DNA from: Fimbriimonadaceae bacterium
Lineage (GTDB): Bacteria > Armatimonadota > Fimbriimonadia > Fimbriimonadales > Fimbriimonadaceae
NCBI GenBank assembly: GCA_020849075.1
Contig: JADLGZ010000053.1
Coordinates: 1 to 13,262, forward strand
Direction of reading: 5' to 3'
Length of the DNA: 13,262 nt
Shown: one piece after another, positions 1 to 6,373 of the stretch
How positions within the stretch are numbered: the first letter of the stretch is position 1
Layout: each line of letters starts with the position of its first letter
Notes under the pieces: model-generated
Seen by the model: the letters and a program-made list of their open reading frames with translations, nothing else
Databases searched by the model: none
Told to the model about the DNA's origin: nothing
Made by a program: the position numbers and the translations under genes

Positions 1-6
1 AGGCTC

Positions 7-11
7 AGGAG
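7..11 (+). promoter_or_regulatory. Shine-Dalgarno site of rpmG
   Basis: AGGAG lies 8 nt before the rpmG ATG. It is worth noting because several other genes in this window have no recognisable Shine-Dalgarno sequence. Confidence 0.7.
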
Positions 12-19
12 ATAAAGAG

Positions 20-190
20 ATGGCCAAGAAGAAAGGCGAAAAGCGCGAAATCATCCGCCTCGTTTGTACCGAGGATGGGATGACCTATTATGTGACAAGC
101 AAGAACAAGCAGAACACTCCTGACCGACTGGAGGCCAAGAAGTTCAACCCGCGGCTCCGAAAAGTGACCCTGTTCCGAGAGAAGAAGTAA
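20..190 (+). CDS. rpmG: 50S ribosomal protein L33, zinc-free form
   Basis: This 56-residue basic protein starts MAKKKGEKRE and carries the L33 core TSKNKQNTPDRLEAKKFNP near residues 26-44. L33 is a small protein of the large ribosomal subunit. Most L33 proteins bind zinc through two Cys pairs, CxxC near the N-terminus and CxxC in the middle. Here the first pair is reduced to a single Cys at residue 16 (CTED) and the second is replaced by FNPRL, so it should be a zinc-independent form. The start is supported by AGGAG at 7-11, 8 nt before the ATG. The stop lies 1 nt before the ATG of rpmF, so the two are almost certainly co-transcribed. Anything upstream is outside the window. Confidence 0.95.
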   Translation: MAKKKGEKREIIRLVCTEDGMTYYVTSKNKQNTPDRLEAKKFNPRLRKVTLFREKK

Positions 191-191
191 G

Positions 192-380
192 ATGCCGAAT
201 CCTAAACGCCGCCATAGTCATCAGCGTACGGCCAAGCGCCGTACCAATTACGTCTCCTACCTTCCCGAAGTGGATGCCACCAAGGGTCAAGGCGGCGAAC
301 CATTCAAGCTTCGCCACTTTGCGTCACCGGAGGGGTTCTACAAGGGACGGCGCCTACCTGGCTATAAAGATAAGAGCTAA
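192..380 (+). CDS. rpmF: 50S ribosomal protein L32, zinc-free form
   Basis: This 62-residue basic protein has the typical L32 start (MPNPKRRHSHQRTAKRRTNY) and the C-terminal signature FYKGRRL, which corresponds to the YYKGR motif of the family. L32 normally has four zinc-binding cysteines, in a CPxCG pair and an HRxCPxCG pair. This protein contains no cysteine, and the second knuckle is replaced by HFASPEGF, one residue shorter. It is therefore a C-minus form, like its neighbour L33. The ATG follows the rpmG stop by 1 nt, and GA-rich sequence (gagagaagaag) ahead of it could act as a ribosome binding site. An intrinsic terminator follows 24 nt after the stop. Confidence 0.93.
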   Translation: MPNPKRRHSHQRTAKRRTNYVSYLPEVDATKGQGGEPFKLRHFASPEGFYKGRRLPGYKDKS

Positions 381-404
381 GTTTGTCGTCCTAGAAAGAA
401 CTGA

Positions 405-435
405 GAGCCGCCGCAGAGCGGCTCATTCTTTTATT
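405..435. terminator. Intrinsic terminator, probably bidirectional, between rpmF and the CDF gene
   Basis: GAGCCGC at 405-411 pairs perfectly with GCGGCTC at 418-424 around a 6-nt loop. A T-rich run follows (ttcttttatt, 426-435). The placement 24 nt after rpmF fits a rho-independent terminator on the + strand. On the - strand the same hairpin follows the CDF stop codon and is trailed by a weaker T-rich stretch (tcagttctttct), so it may serve both convergent genes. The CDF stop codon (431-433) lies inside the + strand T-tract. Confidence 0.75.
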
Positions 436-1336
436 GATGGTGCCTTGGCTCGCTGCGATGTTCCTGGGCTTGGTGCTCTAACTCAGCGTGAAAAGGCTCG
501 TAGTGAACATTGACCCTAGCTCCCCCAAGTTGTCGTGATATCTGCTGCTCGACCTCCTCCGCCAACTCATGGGCCGCCACAAAAGTTAAGTCATCATCCA
601 ACAAAACATGGATATCCACATGATGGGTACTTCCGACCGTTCGTGTTCGTAGGTTGTGAAAGCCCCGGACATGAACGTGGCTTTCCAACGTATGCTCAAT
701 GGCCCGAATGTCCTCAATAGGGGCTGAACCATCCATAAGGAGGTGCACCACGCCCTTTAACTGCCTCAAAGCGGCTAGAACGATTACAGTCGTAAAGCCA
801 ATGGCGATCAATGGATCGAGAATCAACCAGTTGGTTAGTTTTACCGCTACCAAGCCGACAATCAAGCCCAGAGCAGAAACCGCGTCGCTACGGAGGTGCA
901 AAATCTCTCCTTGAAGGGCCGTTGATGTGTGCTGACGTGCCACAGAGGCCAAGTGGGCCGAAACTGCCAAGTTAACGACCCCACTGAACGCCATTGCGAC
1001 GATGCCCCAGTCCGCGTCAATCGGCAGGGGTGCCCGGAGGCGATTTATTGCCTGAGCGATAATAAAGCCCGCCGTGCCCGTAATGAGGACCATCTGAAGG
1101 GCACTCATCAAGACTTCCGCTTTCCCGTGCCCATATGGGTGGCTCGGATCGGGAGGTTGACTGGCGACTCGGATGGTTTGCACAACACCAAACGCGATCA
1201 ATACATCCACGAAAGACTGAAGACCCTCACCAAGAACGCTCACCGAATGGGATGCAACGCCAGCCGAAACTTTCACTGCCACCACGATTGAGGTGCAAAG
1301 TAACGAAACAGTCGCTGCGCGTTGAACGGTAGTCAT
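431..1336 (-). CDS. Cation diffusion facilitator (CDF) family metal transporter
   Basis: This 301-residue membrane protein belongs to the CDF family, which exports divalent metals such as Zn, Fe, Mn or Co from the cytoplasm by proton antiport. Family marks include HPYGHGKAE at 66-74 after TM2 and the TM5 site HLRSD, with ligand candidates H147 and D151. About six hydrophobic segments fall between residues 10 and 190. A cytoplasmic C-terminal domain from about 205 to 282 carries THHVDIHVLLDDD, followed by a His-rich tail. The TM2 metal site normally reads H/DxxxD (often EGLHSxxD), but here it is EGLQSFVD, so Q40 stands where His or Asp is usual and D44 is kept. The metal cannot be assigned. 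The gene is divergent from recN with a 23-bp gap and convergent with rpmF. No Shine-Dalgarno sequence is evident. Confidence 0.92.
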   Translation of the reverse strand: MTTVQRAATVSLLCTSIVVAVKVSAGVASHSVSVLGEGLQSFVDVLIAFGVVQTIRVASQPPDPSHPYGHGKAEVLMSALQMVLITGTAGFIIAQAINRLRAPLPIDADWGIVAMAFSGVVNLAVSAHLASVARQHTSTALQGEILHLRSDAVSALGLIVGLVAVKLTNWLILDPLIAIGFTTVIVLAALRQLKGVVHLLMDGSAPIEDIRAIEHTLESHVHVRGFHNLRTRTVGSTHHVDIHVLLDDDLTFVAAHELAEEVEQQISRQLGGARVNVHYEPFHAELEHQAQEHRSEPRHHQ

Positions 1337-1339
1337 CGT

Positions 1340-1350
1340 CTATCAGATAG
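1340..1350. repeat. Short palindrome in the CDF/recN divergent gap
   Basis: CTATC-A-GATAG is a perfect 5+5 bp inverted repeat around one base. It sits in the middle of the 23-bp region between the two divergent start codons. It could be an operator shared by both genes, or chance. No matching half-sites are visible elsewhere in the window. Confidence 0.3.
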
Positions 1351-1353
1351 CAT
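1348..1353 (+). promoter_or_regulatory. Possible leaderless -10 box of recN
   Basis: TAGCAT fits the loose TANNNT -10 pattern and lies exactly 6 nt before the recN ATG, which would place the transcription start at or next to the ATG. The nearest -35-like element is TTGAAC at 1322-1327, 20 bp upstream and so poorly spaced. No Shine-Dalgarno sequence precedes recN. Confidence 0.3.
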
Positions 1354-1359
1354 ATTGGC

Positions 1360-3021
1360 ATGCTTATTGAGCTGAGCGTTGAGAATATCGCGGTCATCGA
1401 ACAAGCGCAAATCGAACTCGGCCCTGGATTCACCGTCTTGACGGGTGAAACTGGCGCGGGTAAGTCGTTGCTAATTGACGCCATCGGCCTGGCTTTAGGC
1501 GATCGGGCAGACCAAGATCTGCTGCGGGCTGGAGCCCAGAGGGGGCCAGTCCAATTGGTGGCGAATGTCACGGATAACCGGGAGGCGCTTAATTATTGTC
1601 ATGAAGCGGGCCTTCCCCTAGAGGATGGACTCGTATACATTCAGCGTGAGATCACGGCTGAGGGGCGAAATGTGAGCCGGATTGGCGGCAAGGCGCAACC
1701 GGTCGCCGTCGTCAAGGCCCTAGGAGCATTACTGGTAGACCTCCATGGTCAACATGACCACCAAGCCTTGCTGGATTCCTCGCGCCATTTAGACTACCTA
1801 GATCTCTGGATCGGCGAACCTGCAACCGTGTTACTTCGAGAAGTTGTCCAAACGGTTAGAGAGTGGGTGCGCCTGCAGGTTGCGCTTGCGGCCCTTCGCC
1901 AAGGGATGCGGGATCGGGAACAGCGGCTTGACCTCCTCCGGTACCAGGACAAAGAGATTAGTGACGTCAACCCTGTTGTTGGGGAGGTCCATTCCCTTGA
2001 GAGCAGATTGGGCCGTCTTCGAAACAGCGAAAGACTAGCTGAAGTTGTCCAAGCAACCCTGGGTGCCTTATCTGACGAGGAAGGTTCAGCTGAAGAGAGA
2101 ATAGGGACCTCTATCCAGATGGTGAATCAGTCCGTCCGTCTTGATGACGCCTTGGCGACTCACCACCTGGAGGAAGCTCTCTTATCTTTGCAAGAGTCTG
2201 TGCACCATTTTCGGGCCTATGCTGAGAGTTTGGACGTTGAGCCCGCTGCGCTCGAAGAAGTCGCAAGTCGGCTTGATTCCTTGCGCCGCCTCTTCCGCAA
2301 GTACGGAGAAACGGAGGCCGATGTGATCGACTTTCACCAGAAGGTCAAGGAAGAGTTGGCTGTCCTTGAGAATGGCGAAGCGAGCGAAGAGGACCTCGCC
2401 GACAAGGTGGCCCAGGCGGAAGCGCGCTCAAACGCCATCTGTGCAGAACTGACAAAACTGCGCATGGAGAAGGCTAAGGAGTTTGAGCAACTTGTACAGG
2501 ATGAGATTCGTGAACTGGCCATGGATAAGGCTCTCGTCAAGCTTGAATTTAGTGGGAAAAGCCCTGACGAGCGGGGTGCCGATGAAGTTGTGTTCTTATT
2601 CTCGGCCAACGCCGGCGAGCCACTTCGCCCTCTTAGCAAGATAGCCAGCGGCGGGGAAATGAGTCGGGTGATGCTTGCCCTTAAAGTTGTTCTAGCTGGC
2701 AAGGCAGGAGTCCCGACCCTCATTTTCGACGAGATTGATACGGGTCTTTCCGGTAGAGCTGCTGCCGTTGTGGCTCGCAAACTTCAGAAACTCGGCAAGT
2801 TTTACCAGGTGGTGAGTATCTCCCACTTGCCCCAGCTAGCTGGGCTTGCTGACACCCACTATCGAATTGAGAAGGTAGAGAAGGCGGGGCGGGTCTTCAC
2901 CGAAGTTAACCGTTTGGATGAAAATGAACGTGTCGTTGAGGTGGCTCGGTTGCTCGCTGGCGAAGAGATCGGTGATAAGGCCATCGCCAATGCGCGTGAG
3001 CTCCTCGCTAACCGGCACTAG
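1360..3021 (+). CDS. recN: DNA repair protein RecN (SMC-like ATPase)
   Basis: This 553-residue protein has the full RecN layout. RecN is an SMC-like ATPase of double-strand break repair that binds DNA ends and helps tether broken chromosomes. The N-terminal head has Walker A GETGAGKS at 29-36 and the Q-loop region DLHGQHDHQ at 127-135. A charged, alpha-helical coiled-coil middle spans about 150-400. The C-terminal head has the ABC signature SGGEMSR at 430-436, Walker B with acidic pair TLIFDEIDTG at 453-462, and the switch His in SISHLPQ at 486-492. The length matches bacterial RecN, and no key motif is missing. The ATG lies 23 bp from the divergent CDF start. The oligoendopeptidase gene follows after 41 bp on the same strand. 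I see no LexA-like box upstream. Confidence 0.97.
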   Translation: MLIELSVENIAVIEQAQIELGPGFTVLTGETGAGKSLLIDAIGLALGDRADQDLLRAGAQRGPVQLVANVTDNREALNYCHEAGLPLEDGLVYIQREITAEGRNVSRIGGKAQPVAVVKALGALLVDLHGQHDHQALLDSSRHLDYLDLWIGEPATVLLREVVQTVREWVRLQVALAALRQGMRDREQRLDLLRYQDKEISDVNPVVGEVHSLESRLGRLRNSERLAEVVQATLGALSDEEGSAEERIGTSIQMVNQSVRLDDALATHHLEEALLSLQESVHHFRAYAESLDVEPAALEEVASRLDSLRRLFRKYGETEADVIDFHQKVKEELAVLENGEASEEDLADKVAQAEARSNAICAELTKLRMEKAKEFEQLVQDEIRELAMDKALVKLEFSGKSPDERGADEVVFLFSANAGEPLRPLSKIASGGEMSRVMLALKVVLAGKAGVPTLIFDEIDTGLSGRAAAVVARKLQKLGKFYQVVSISHLPQLAGLADTHYRIEKVEKAGRVFTEVNRLDENERVVEVARLLAGEEIGDKAIANARELLANRH

Positions 3022-3050
3022 GACCTGGGAACTGCCGGGCCGCCAAGCTT

Positions 3051-3056
3051 CATAAT
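3051..3056 (+). promoter_or_regulatory. Possible leaderless -10 box of the M3 peptidase gene
   Basis: CATAAT matches the TATAAT consensus at five of six bases and lies exactly 6 nt before the ATG at 3063. There is no Shine-Dalgarno sequence. No good -35 hexamer is visible 16-19 bp upstream, so the support is positional. Confidence 0.35.
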
Positions 3057-3062
3057 CATTGC

Positions 3063-4868
3063 ATGAGCACTGTTGCCCCTCAGCTTGAATCACCCAAGGT
3101 CCGCTGGGACCTTTCTGCCCTCTACTCCGGCCTCGATGACCCCAAAGTCGCGCAGACCTGGGCTCAGGCACACAATGCGGCCGACGCCTTCGCGTCCCAA
3201 TATCGAGACAAAATTGGCAATCTAAGTGCAACCGAACTAGCCGCAGCACTGAGGGCTATCGAGGGCATTTTCCAAGAAATGAGCAAGCCGGAGATCTATG
3301 CTTCGCTTCGCTTCGCTGTAGAGGCGGATAACGCAGAGGTCACAGCGTTTATGCAGGAGCAGAGTGAGAAGTCAACGGAGATTCGAGTCAAGCTGATCTT
3401 TGTCGACCTTGAGCTCCAGGCCATCCCTGAAGACAGGGCCAAGCAACTTCTAGCCGATCCGGCAATGAGCAACTATGCGCATCACTTTCAACGTGTGCGT
3501 GAGGGACAGCCTTTCACGCTTAGCGAGAAGGAGGAGGTGATCCTTGAGGAGACGGCGAACACCGGCGTTCGAGCTTGGGTCCGCCTCTTCGAAGAGGTTC
3601 TCGCGCAGCATGTCTTTCAGTACCCGAACCCGGAGACGGGCAAGACGGAAGAGAAGAATGAGAGCGAACTCTTAAACTTGCTCCGCCATCCCAATCGCGA
3701 GGTCCGCGCTGCTGCTGCCGATGCCTTTAGTGAGGGGCTAAAGCAACTCAACCACGTACTAACATACATTTTCAACAATATCCTGCTCGATAAGCGCATA
3801 GACGATCGGCTTCGATCGCGGCCATACGCTGAACACAGCCGCCACATGGCCAATGAACTTGACAAGGAGACGGTGGATCTGGTCATGCGGCTCTGCAAGA
3901 AGAACGAAGAGCTGGTTGCGCGCTATTACCGCGTGAAGAAACAGATTCTCGGGCTGCCCGAGCTCACGCACATCGACCGCTACGCGCCGCTATTTGACAC
4001 CAAGGAGCAGATCAGCTACGACGACGCACGCACGATGATTCTTGACGCGTTCGGTGCCTTCAGCCCGACGCTTGCGGAGAGAGCCGAAGAATTCTTTTCC
4101 AAGAATTGGATCGACGCCGAGGCCCGCAAGGGCAAGACGGGCGGTGCATTCTGCAGCTACATTACGCCGGATTTGCACCCGGTGATCATGCTGAGCTACC
4201 TGAACAAGATGGACAACGTGACGACCTTGGCCCATGAACTTGGGCACGGTGTCCACGCCTCGCTCTCGCGGGAGCAGACTCTGGTGAATTTCCATGGTTC
4301 ATTGCCGCTGGCCGAACTCGCCAGCATCTTTGGGGAGCAACTTGTATTTGACCGTTTGGTTAGAGAAGCTTCCGAAGAGGACCAGCTTGCGCTGTACGCC
4401 GAGAAGATTGAAGGCATTTTTGCCAGCGTCTTTCGCCAGGCTGCGATGTTTAGGTTTGAGCAACGTTGCCACAACAAGCGCCGCGAGGAGGGCGAGCTCA
4501 ACGCCGACGAAATCGGAGCGGTTTGGCAGGAAGAATTACAAGGCATGTTTGGCGACTCCGTAAAGATGGGCGAGCAGCACCGGACGTGGTGGAGCTACGT
4601 TGGACACTTCATTTTCGCGCCGTTCTATGTGTACGCTTACTCCTTCGGCGAGCTCCTCACCATGTCGCTCTATCAGATGGCCCAAGCTGAGGGGCCGAGC
4701 TTCCAAGATAAGTATGTAGCTCTGCTGAAACTCGGTGGGTCGAAGTCACCGAAGGACCTCATGGCGACCGTTGGGGTGGATATGAACGATGAAGCCTTCT
4801 GGGACGGCGGGTTTGCCGCGATTGAGAAGTTGATCAACCGGTTCGAAGAGCTTTGGGCACAGCGCTAA
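3063..4868 (+). CDS. pepF: Oligoendopeptidase F-like M3 family metallopeptidase
   Basis: This 601-residue cytoplasmic enzyme is of the M3 (thimet oligopeptidase / PepF) family, which hydrolyses short peptides in a closed cavity. The zinc motif is HELGH at 391-395, giving H391 and H395 as ligands and E392 as the catalytic base. E418 in LPLAELASIFGE matches the third ligand of the usual ETASxFxE motif, with Thr replaced by Leu. The N-terminal helical lobe at about 1-200 and the C-terminal YVYAYSFGELL segment near 522-532 are typical of PepF. The length is normal for the family. There is no signal peptide. It lies 41 bp downstream of recN and could share its transcript, but a -10-like CATAAT just before the ATG suggests its own promoter. 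Its stop is 3 bp from that of the convergent cytochrome gene. The PepF subtype is inferred from length and motif. Confidence 0.93.
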   Translation: MSTVAPQLESPKVRWDLSALYSGLDDPKVAQTWAQAHNAADAFASQYRDKIGNLSATELAAALRAIEGIFQEMSKPEIYASLRFAVEADNAEVTAFMQEQSEKSTEIRVKLIFVDLELQAIPEDRAKQLLADPAMSNYAHHFQRVREGQPFTLSEKEEVILEETANTGVRAWVRLFEEVLAQHVFQYPNPETGKTEEKNESELLNLLRHPNREVRAAAADAFSEGLKQLNHVLTYIFNNILLDKRIDDRLRSRPYAEHSRHMANELDKETVDLVMRLCKKNEELVARYYRVKKQILGLPELTHIDRYAPLFDTKEQISYDDARTMILDAFGAFSPTLAERAEEFFSKNWIDAEARKGKTGGAFCSYITPDLHPVIMLSYLNKMDNVTTLAHELGHGVHASLSREQTLVNFHGSLPLAELASIFGEQLVFDRLVREASEEDQLALYAEKIEGIFASVFRQAAMFRFEQRCHNKRREEGELNADEIGAVWQEELQGMFGDSVKMGEQHRTWWSYVGHFIFAPFYVYAYSFGELLTMSLYQMAQAEGPSFQDKYVALLKLGGSKSPKDLMATVGVDMNDEAFWDGGFAAIEKLINRFEELWAQR

Positions 4869-4871
4869 GGT

Positions 4872-5750
4872 TTACTTAGCACCATCATCAACCCATTGGG
4901 CGATCTTGTCAATGTCCTCCTTGGGCATTGACCCCCCGCGGGGCATGGCTCCGGTTCGCATTGCATTGACTAGTATGCTGCGCGCGGAGTCGCCAGGACG
5001 AATCGTATTCGAGCTCATAAGGGCTTCGTAGTTGAGGGTGTTCAGGTTCTTGGTGGCCCGATCATTGCCATGGCATTTGCCGCAATACTGCTGGAAAATT
5101 GGTTTCACGTCCGCATAGACCAAGGCCGTGGTGACCCCGGTGTTGAGGGTTGCACCAGCGGGAGGTGTCCAGGCAAAAAGGGTGTCGGGTAGCGACTGAT
5201 CGGTTACCTTGATTTCAGACACCTGAATGAAATTCTGTACGGTGCCCTGCATGAACGAGCCGCCTCGAAAGAGGCCCATTTTTGGGTCGTAGAACTCGGT
5301 TACGGCACCCGTCGGCTTACTGATTTTCACTTCCTGAAGGACAACACCCTTTTGGTTGATCTCGTCACCCGGCTTTGCCGAGGTGATGGACTTTGCAAAA
5401 TCGCCATCAAGAAACGCGGAAAATGCCCAGGTGGGTTCATTTTGCAGAAGTTTGAGCAGAGTTGGTTTCGTTACCTCGCCCTGGGTGTACAGCTTTTTTG
5501 CCTTGTCGTAGATCGATAGCGTCTTCCCGTCGCTCACCCACAATTTCGTTGGGGACTCAAGCCGCATTTTCAAGTCTCGCGAGAGGCTCAACGAATAGTC
5601 CTGAGGTGACCCTCCAGCCTGTACGACCTTGAATTTAACGCTAAGGGAAGTCGCCTTTTGCATTGTCGCAACATGGGACTCGACCGGTCCCGGAGCCGTC
5701 ATGGTTAGGGCCAACAGTGGCACAAAGGCAGAGAAGAGAAGCGCTTTCAT
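4872..5750 (-). CDS. Exported LolA-like (DUF2092-type) domain fused to a planctomycete-type cytochrome c
   Basis: This 292-residue protein has an N-terminal signal peptide (MKALLFSAFVPLLALTMTAP). A beta-rich domain at about 25-205 resembles the LolA/LolB-like DUF2092 fold: tracts such as LWVSDGKTLSIYDKAKKLY and the closing FAWTPPAGA are typical of that group. From about 211 to the end is a small c-type cytochrome of the planctomycete type (VYADVKPIFQQYCGKCHG), with heme-attachment motif CGKCH at 223-227 and M269 or M275 (GAMPRGGSMP) as likely distal heme ligand. Heme attachment requires export, which fits the signal peptide. I infer a periplasmic or envelope role with redox capacity; the partner is unknown. 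It is last in a run of four - strand genes, 64 bp after the DUF4287/SRPBCC gene. No Shine-Dalgarno sequence precedes the ATG. The cytochrome call is firm; the LolA-like call is from pattern memory. Confidence 0.85.
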   Translation of the reverse strand: MKALLFSAFVPLLALTMTAPGPVESHVATMQKATSLSVKFKVVQAGGSPQDYSLSLSRDLKMRLESPTKLWVSDGKTLSIYDKAKKLYTQGEVTKPTLLKLLQNEPTWAFSAFLDGDFAKSITSAKPGDEINQKGVVLQEVKISKPTGAVTEFYDPKMGLFRGGSFMQGTVQNFIQVSEIKVTDQSLPDTLFAWTPPAGATLNTGVTTALVYADVKPIFQQYCGKCHGNDRATKNLNTLNYEALMSSNTIRPGDSARSILVNAMRTGAMPRGGSMPKEDIDKIAQWVDDGAK

Positions 5751-5761
5751 TTTTCAAGCAG

Positions 5762-5772
5762 GTTACCGTAAC
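5762..5772. repeat. Short palindrome upstream of the LolA-cytochrome gene
   Basis: GTTAC-C-GTAAC is a perfect 5+5 bp inverted repeat about 11 bp before the start codon. It overlaps the only candidate -10 on the - strand (TAACCT, 5760-5765). It might be an operator. Repeats this short also occur by chance. Confidence 0.25.
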
Positions 5773-5814
5773 TTGCGCCTGACGTAGACTCCTAGTTTTA
5801 CAGACAAATTCTTC

Positions 5815-6354
5815 CTACCCTTCCAACTGTGCCTTTATCGCGGCGAGCCGTTCGCTCCAATACGCCCTAGCGCCGTCGGCTTCGTCGCGCTCGGGGATGC
5901 GCTTGTGGTTCAGAGTGATACCGATCTTGATTCCGGTGCTCGCAAATTGGACTTCGATATCGGTCTCGCCTTTGCCTTCCGTCTTCCAGACAGCACGGAT
6001 ATCCTTGCCATCGCGCACCCGGGTGATGTTGTCGAACTCGCCCTCGAGAGCCTTCTGCACTTTCTCGATCGGCGCGGCGATGGACTTGGTGCTGCAGATG
6101 TGATAGCCCTCGGGGCGCCCGTCCTTCTGCACGCGGCCGATGCGCTTCTCGTACTCCACCCAAATGGTCGTCGCCCACCAAACGGCTTCCGTACTGCGCT
6201 CGCCACCTACGATCCAGACTGTCGCATCACGGCGTCGGTCGGCGACTTCTGCGTTCGCCTTGATGGCTTCGGCCCACTGGTCAAAGGTCTTCCCTGTCGC
6301 GGCTTTGCACGCCTCGTCGGTGACGGGAAAGTCGGATTTTAGGTTGATCGGCAT
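5815..6354 (-). CDS. DUF4287/SRPBCC-type (AHSA1-like) protein
   Basis: The protein has 179 residues if started at MPINLKSDFP. The N-terminal part (VTDEACKAATGKTFDQWAEA, about 12-31) resembles the DUF4287 helix pair with its GKTxxxW motif. A middle motif, WWATTIWVEYEKRIGR near residues 59-74, and the C-terminal pattern of WKTEGKGETDIEVQFASTG, LNHKRI and a closing YWSERLAAIKAQLEG match the SRPBCC / activator-of-Hsp90-like (START fold) group. That group binds small hydrophobic ligands; no ligand or reaction can be assigned. The frame is open upstream to 6438, but that would overlap the preceding gene by 65 bp, and the family resemblance begins at this Met. The gene sits 19 bp after the unknown secreted protein gene. 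A CATAAT box lies 6 nt before the ATG, so it may have its own leaderless transcript. There is no signal peptide. Confidence 0.8.
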   Translation of the reverse strand: MPINLKSDFPVTDEACKAATGKTFDQWAEAIKANAEVADRRRDATVWIVGGERSTEAVWWATTIWVEYEKRIGRVQKDGRPEGYHICSTKSIAAPIEKVQKALEGEFDNITRVRDGKDIRAVWKTEGKGETDIEVQFASTGIKIGITLNHKRIPERDEADGARAYWSERLAAIKAQLEG

Positions 6355-6360
6355 GGCTCG

Positions 6361-6366
6361 ATTATG
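6361..6366 (-). promoter_or_regulatory. Possible leaderless -10 box of the SRPBCC gene
   Basis: On the - strand CATAAT lies exactly 6 nt before the ATG at 6354, inside the 19-bp gap after the upstream gene. It has the same sequence and spacing as the box before the M3 peptidase gene. No Shine-Dalgarno sequence is visible. No clear -35 was found. Confidence 0.35.
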
Positions 6367-6373
6367 CCGCGCA

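Noticed and set aside
5905..6342. + strand open frame of 145 codons opposite the SRPBCC gene
   Set aside because: The - strand product matches a recognisable family and the + strand product does not.
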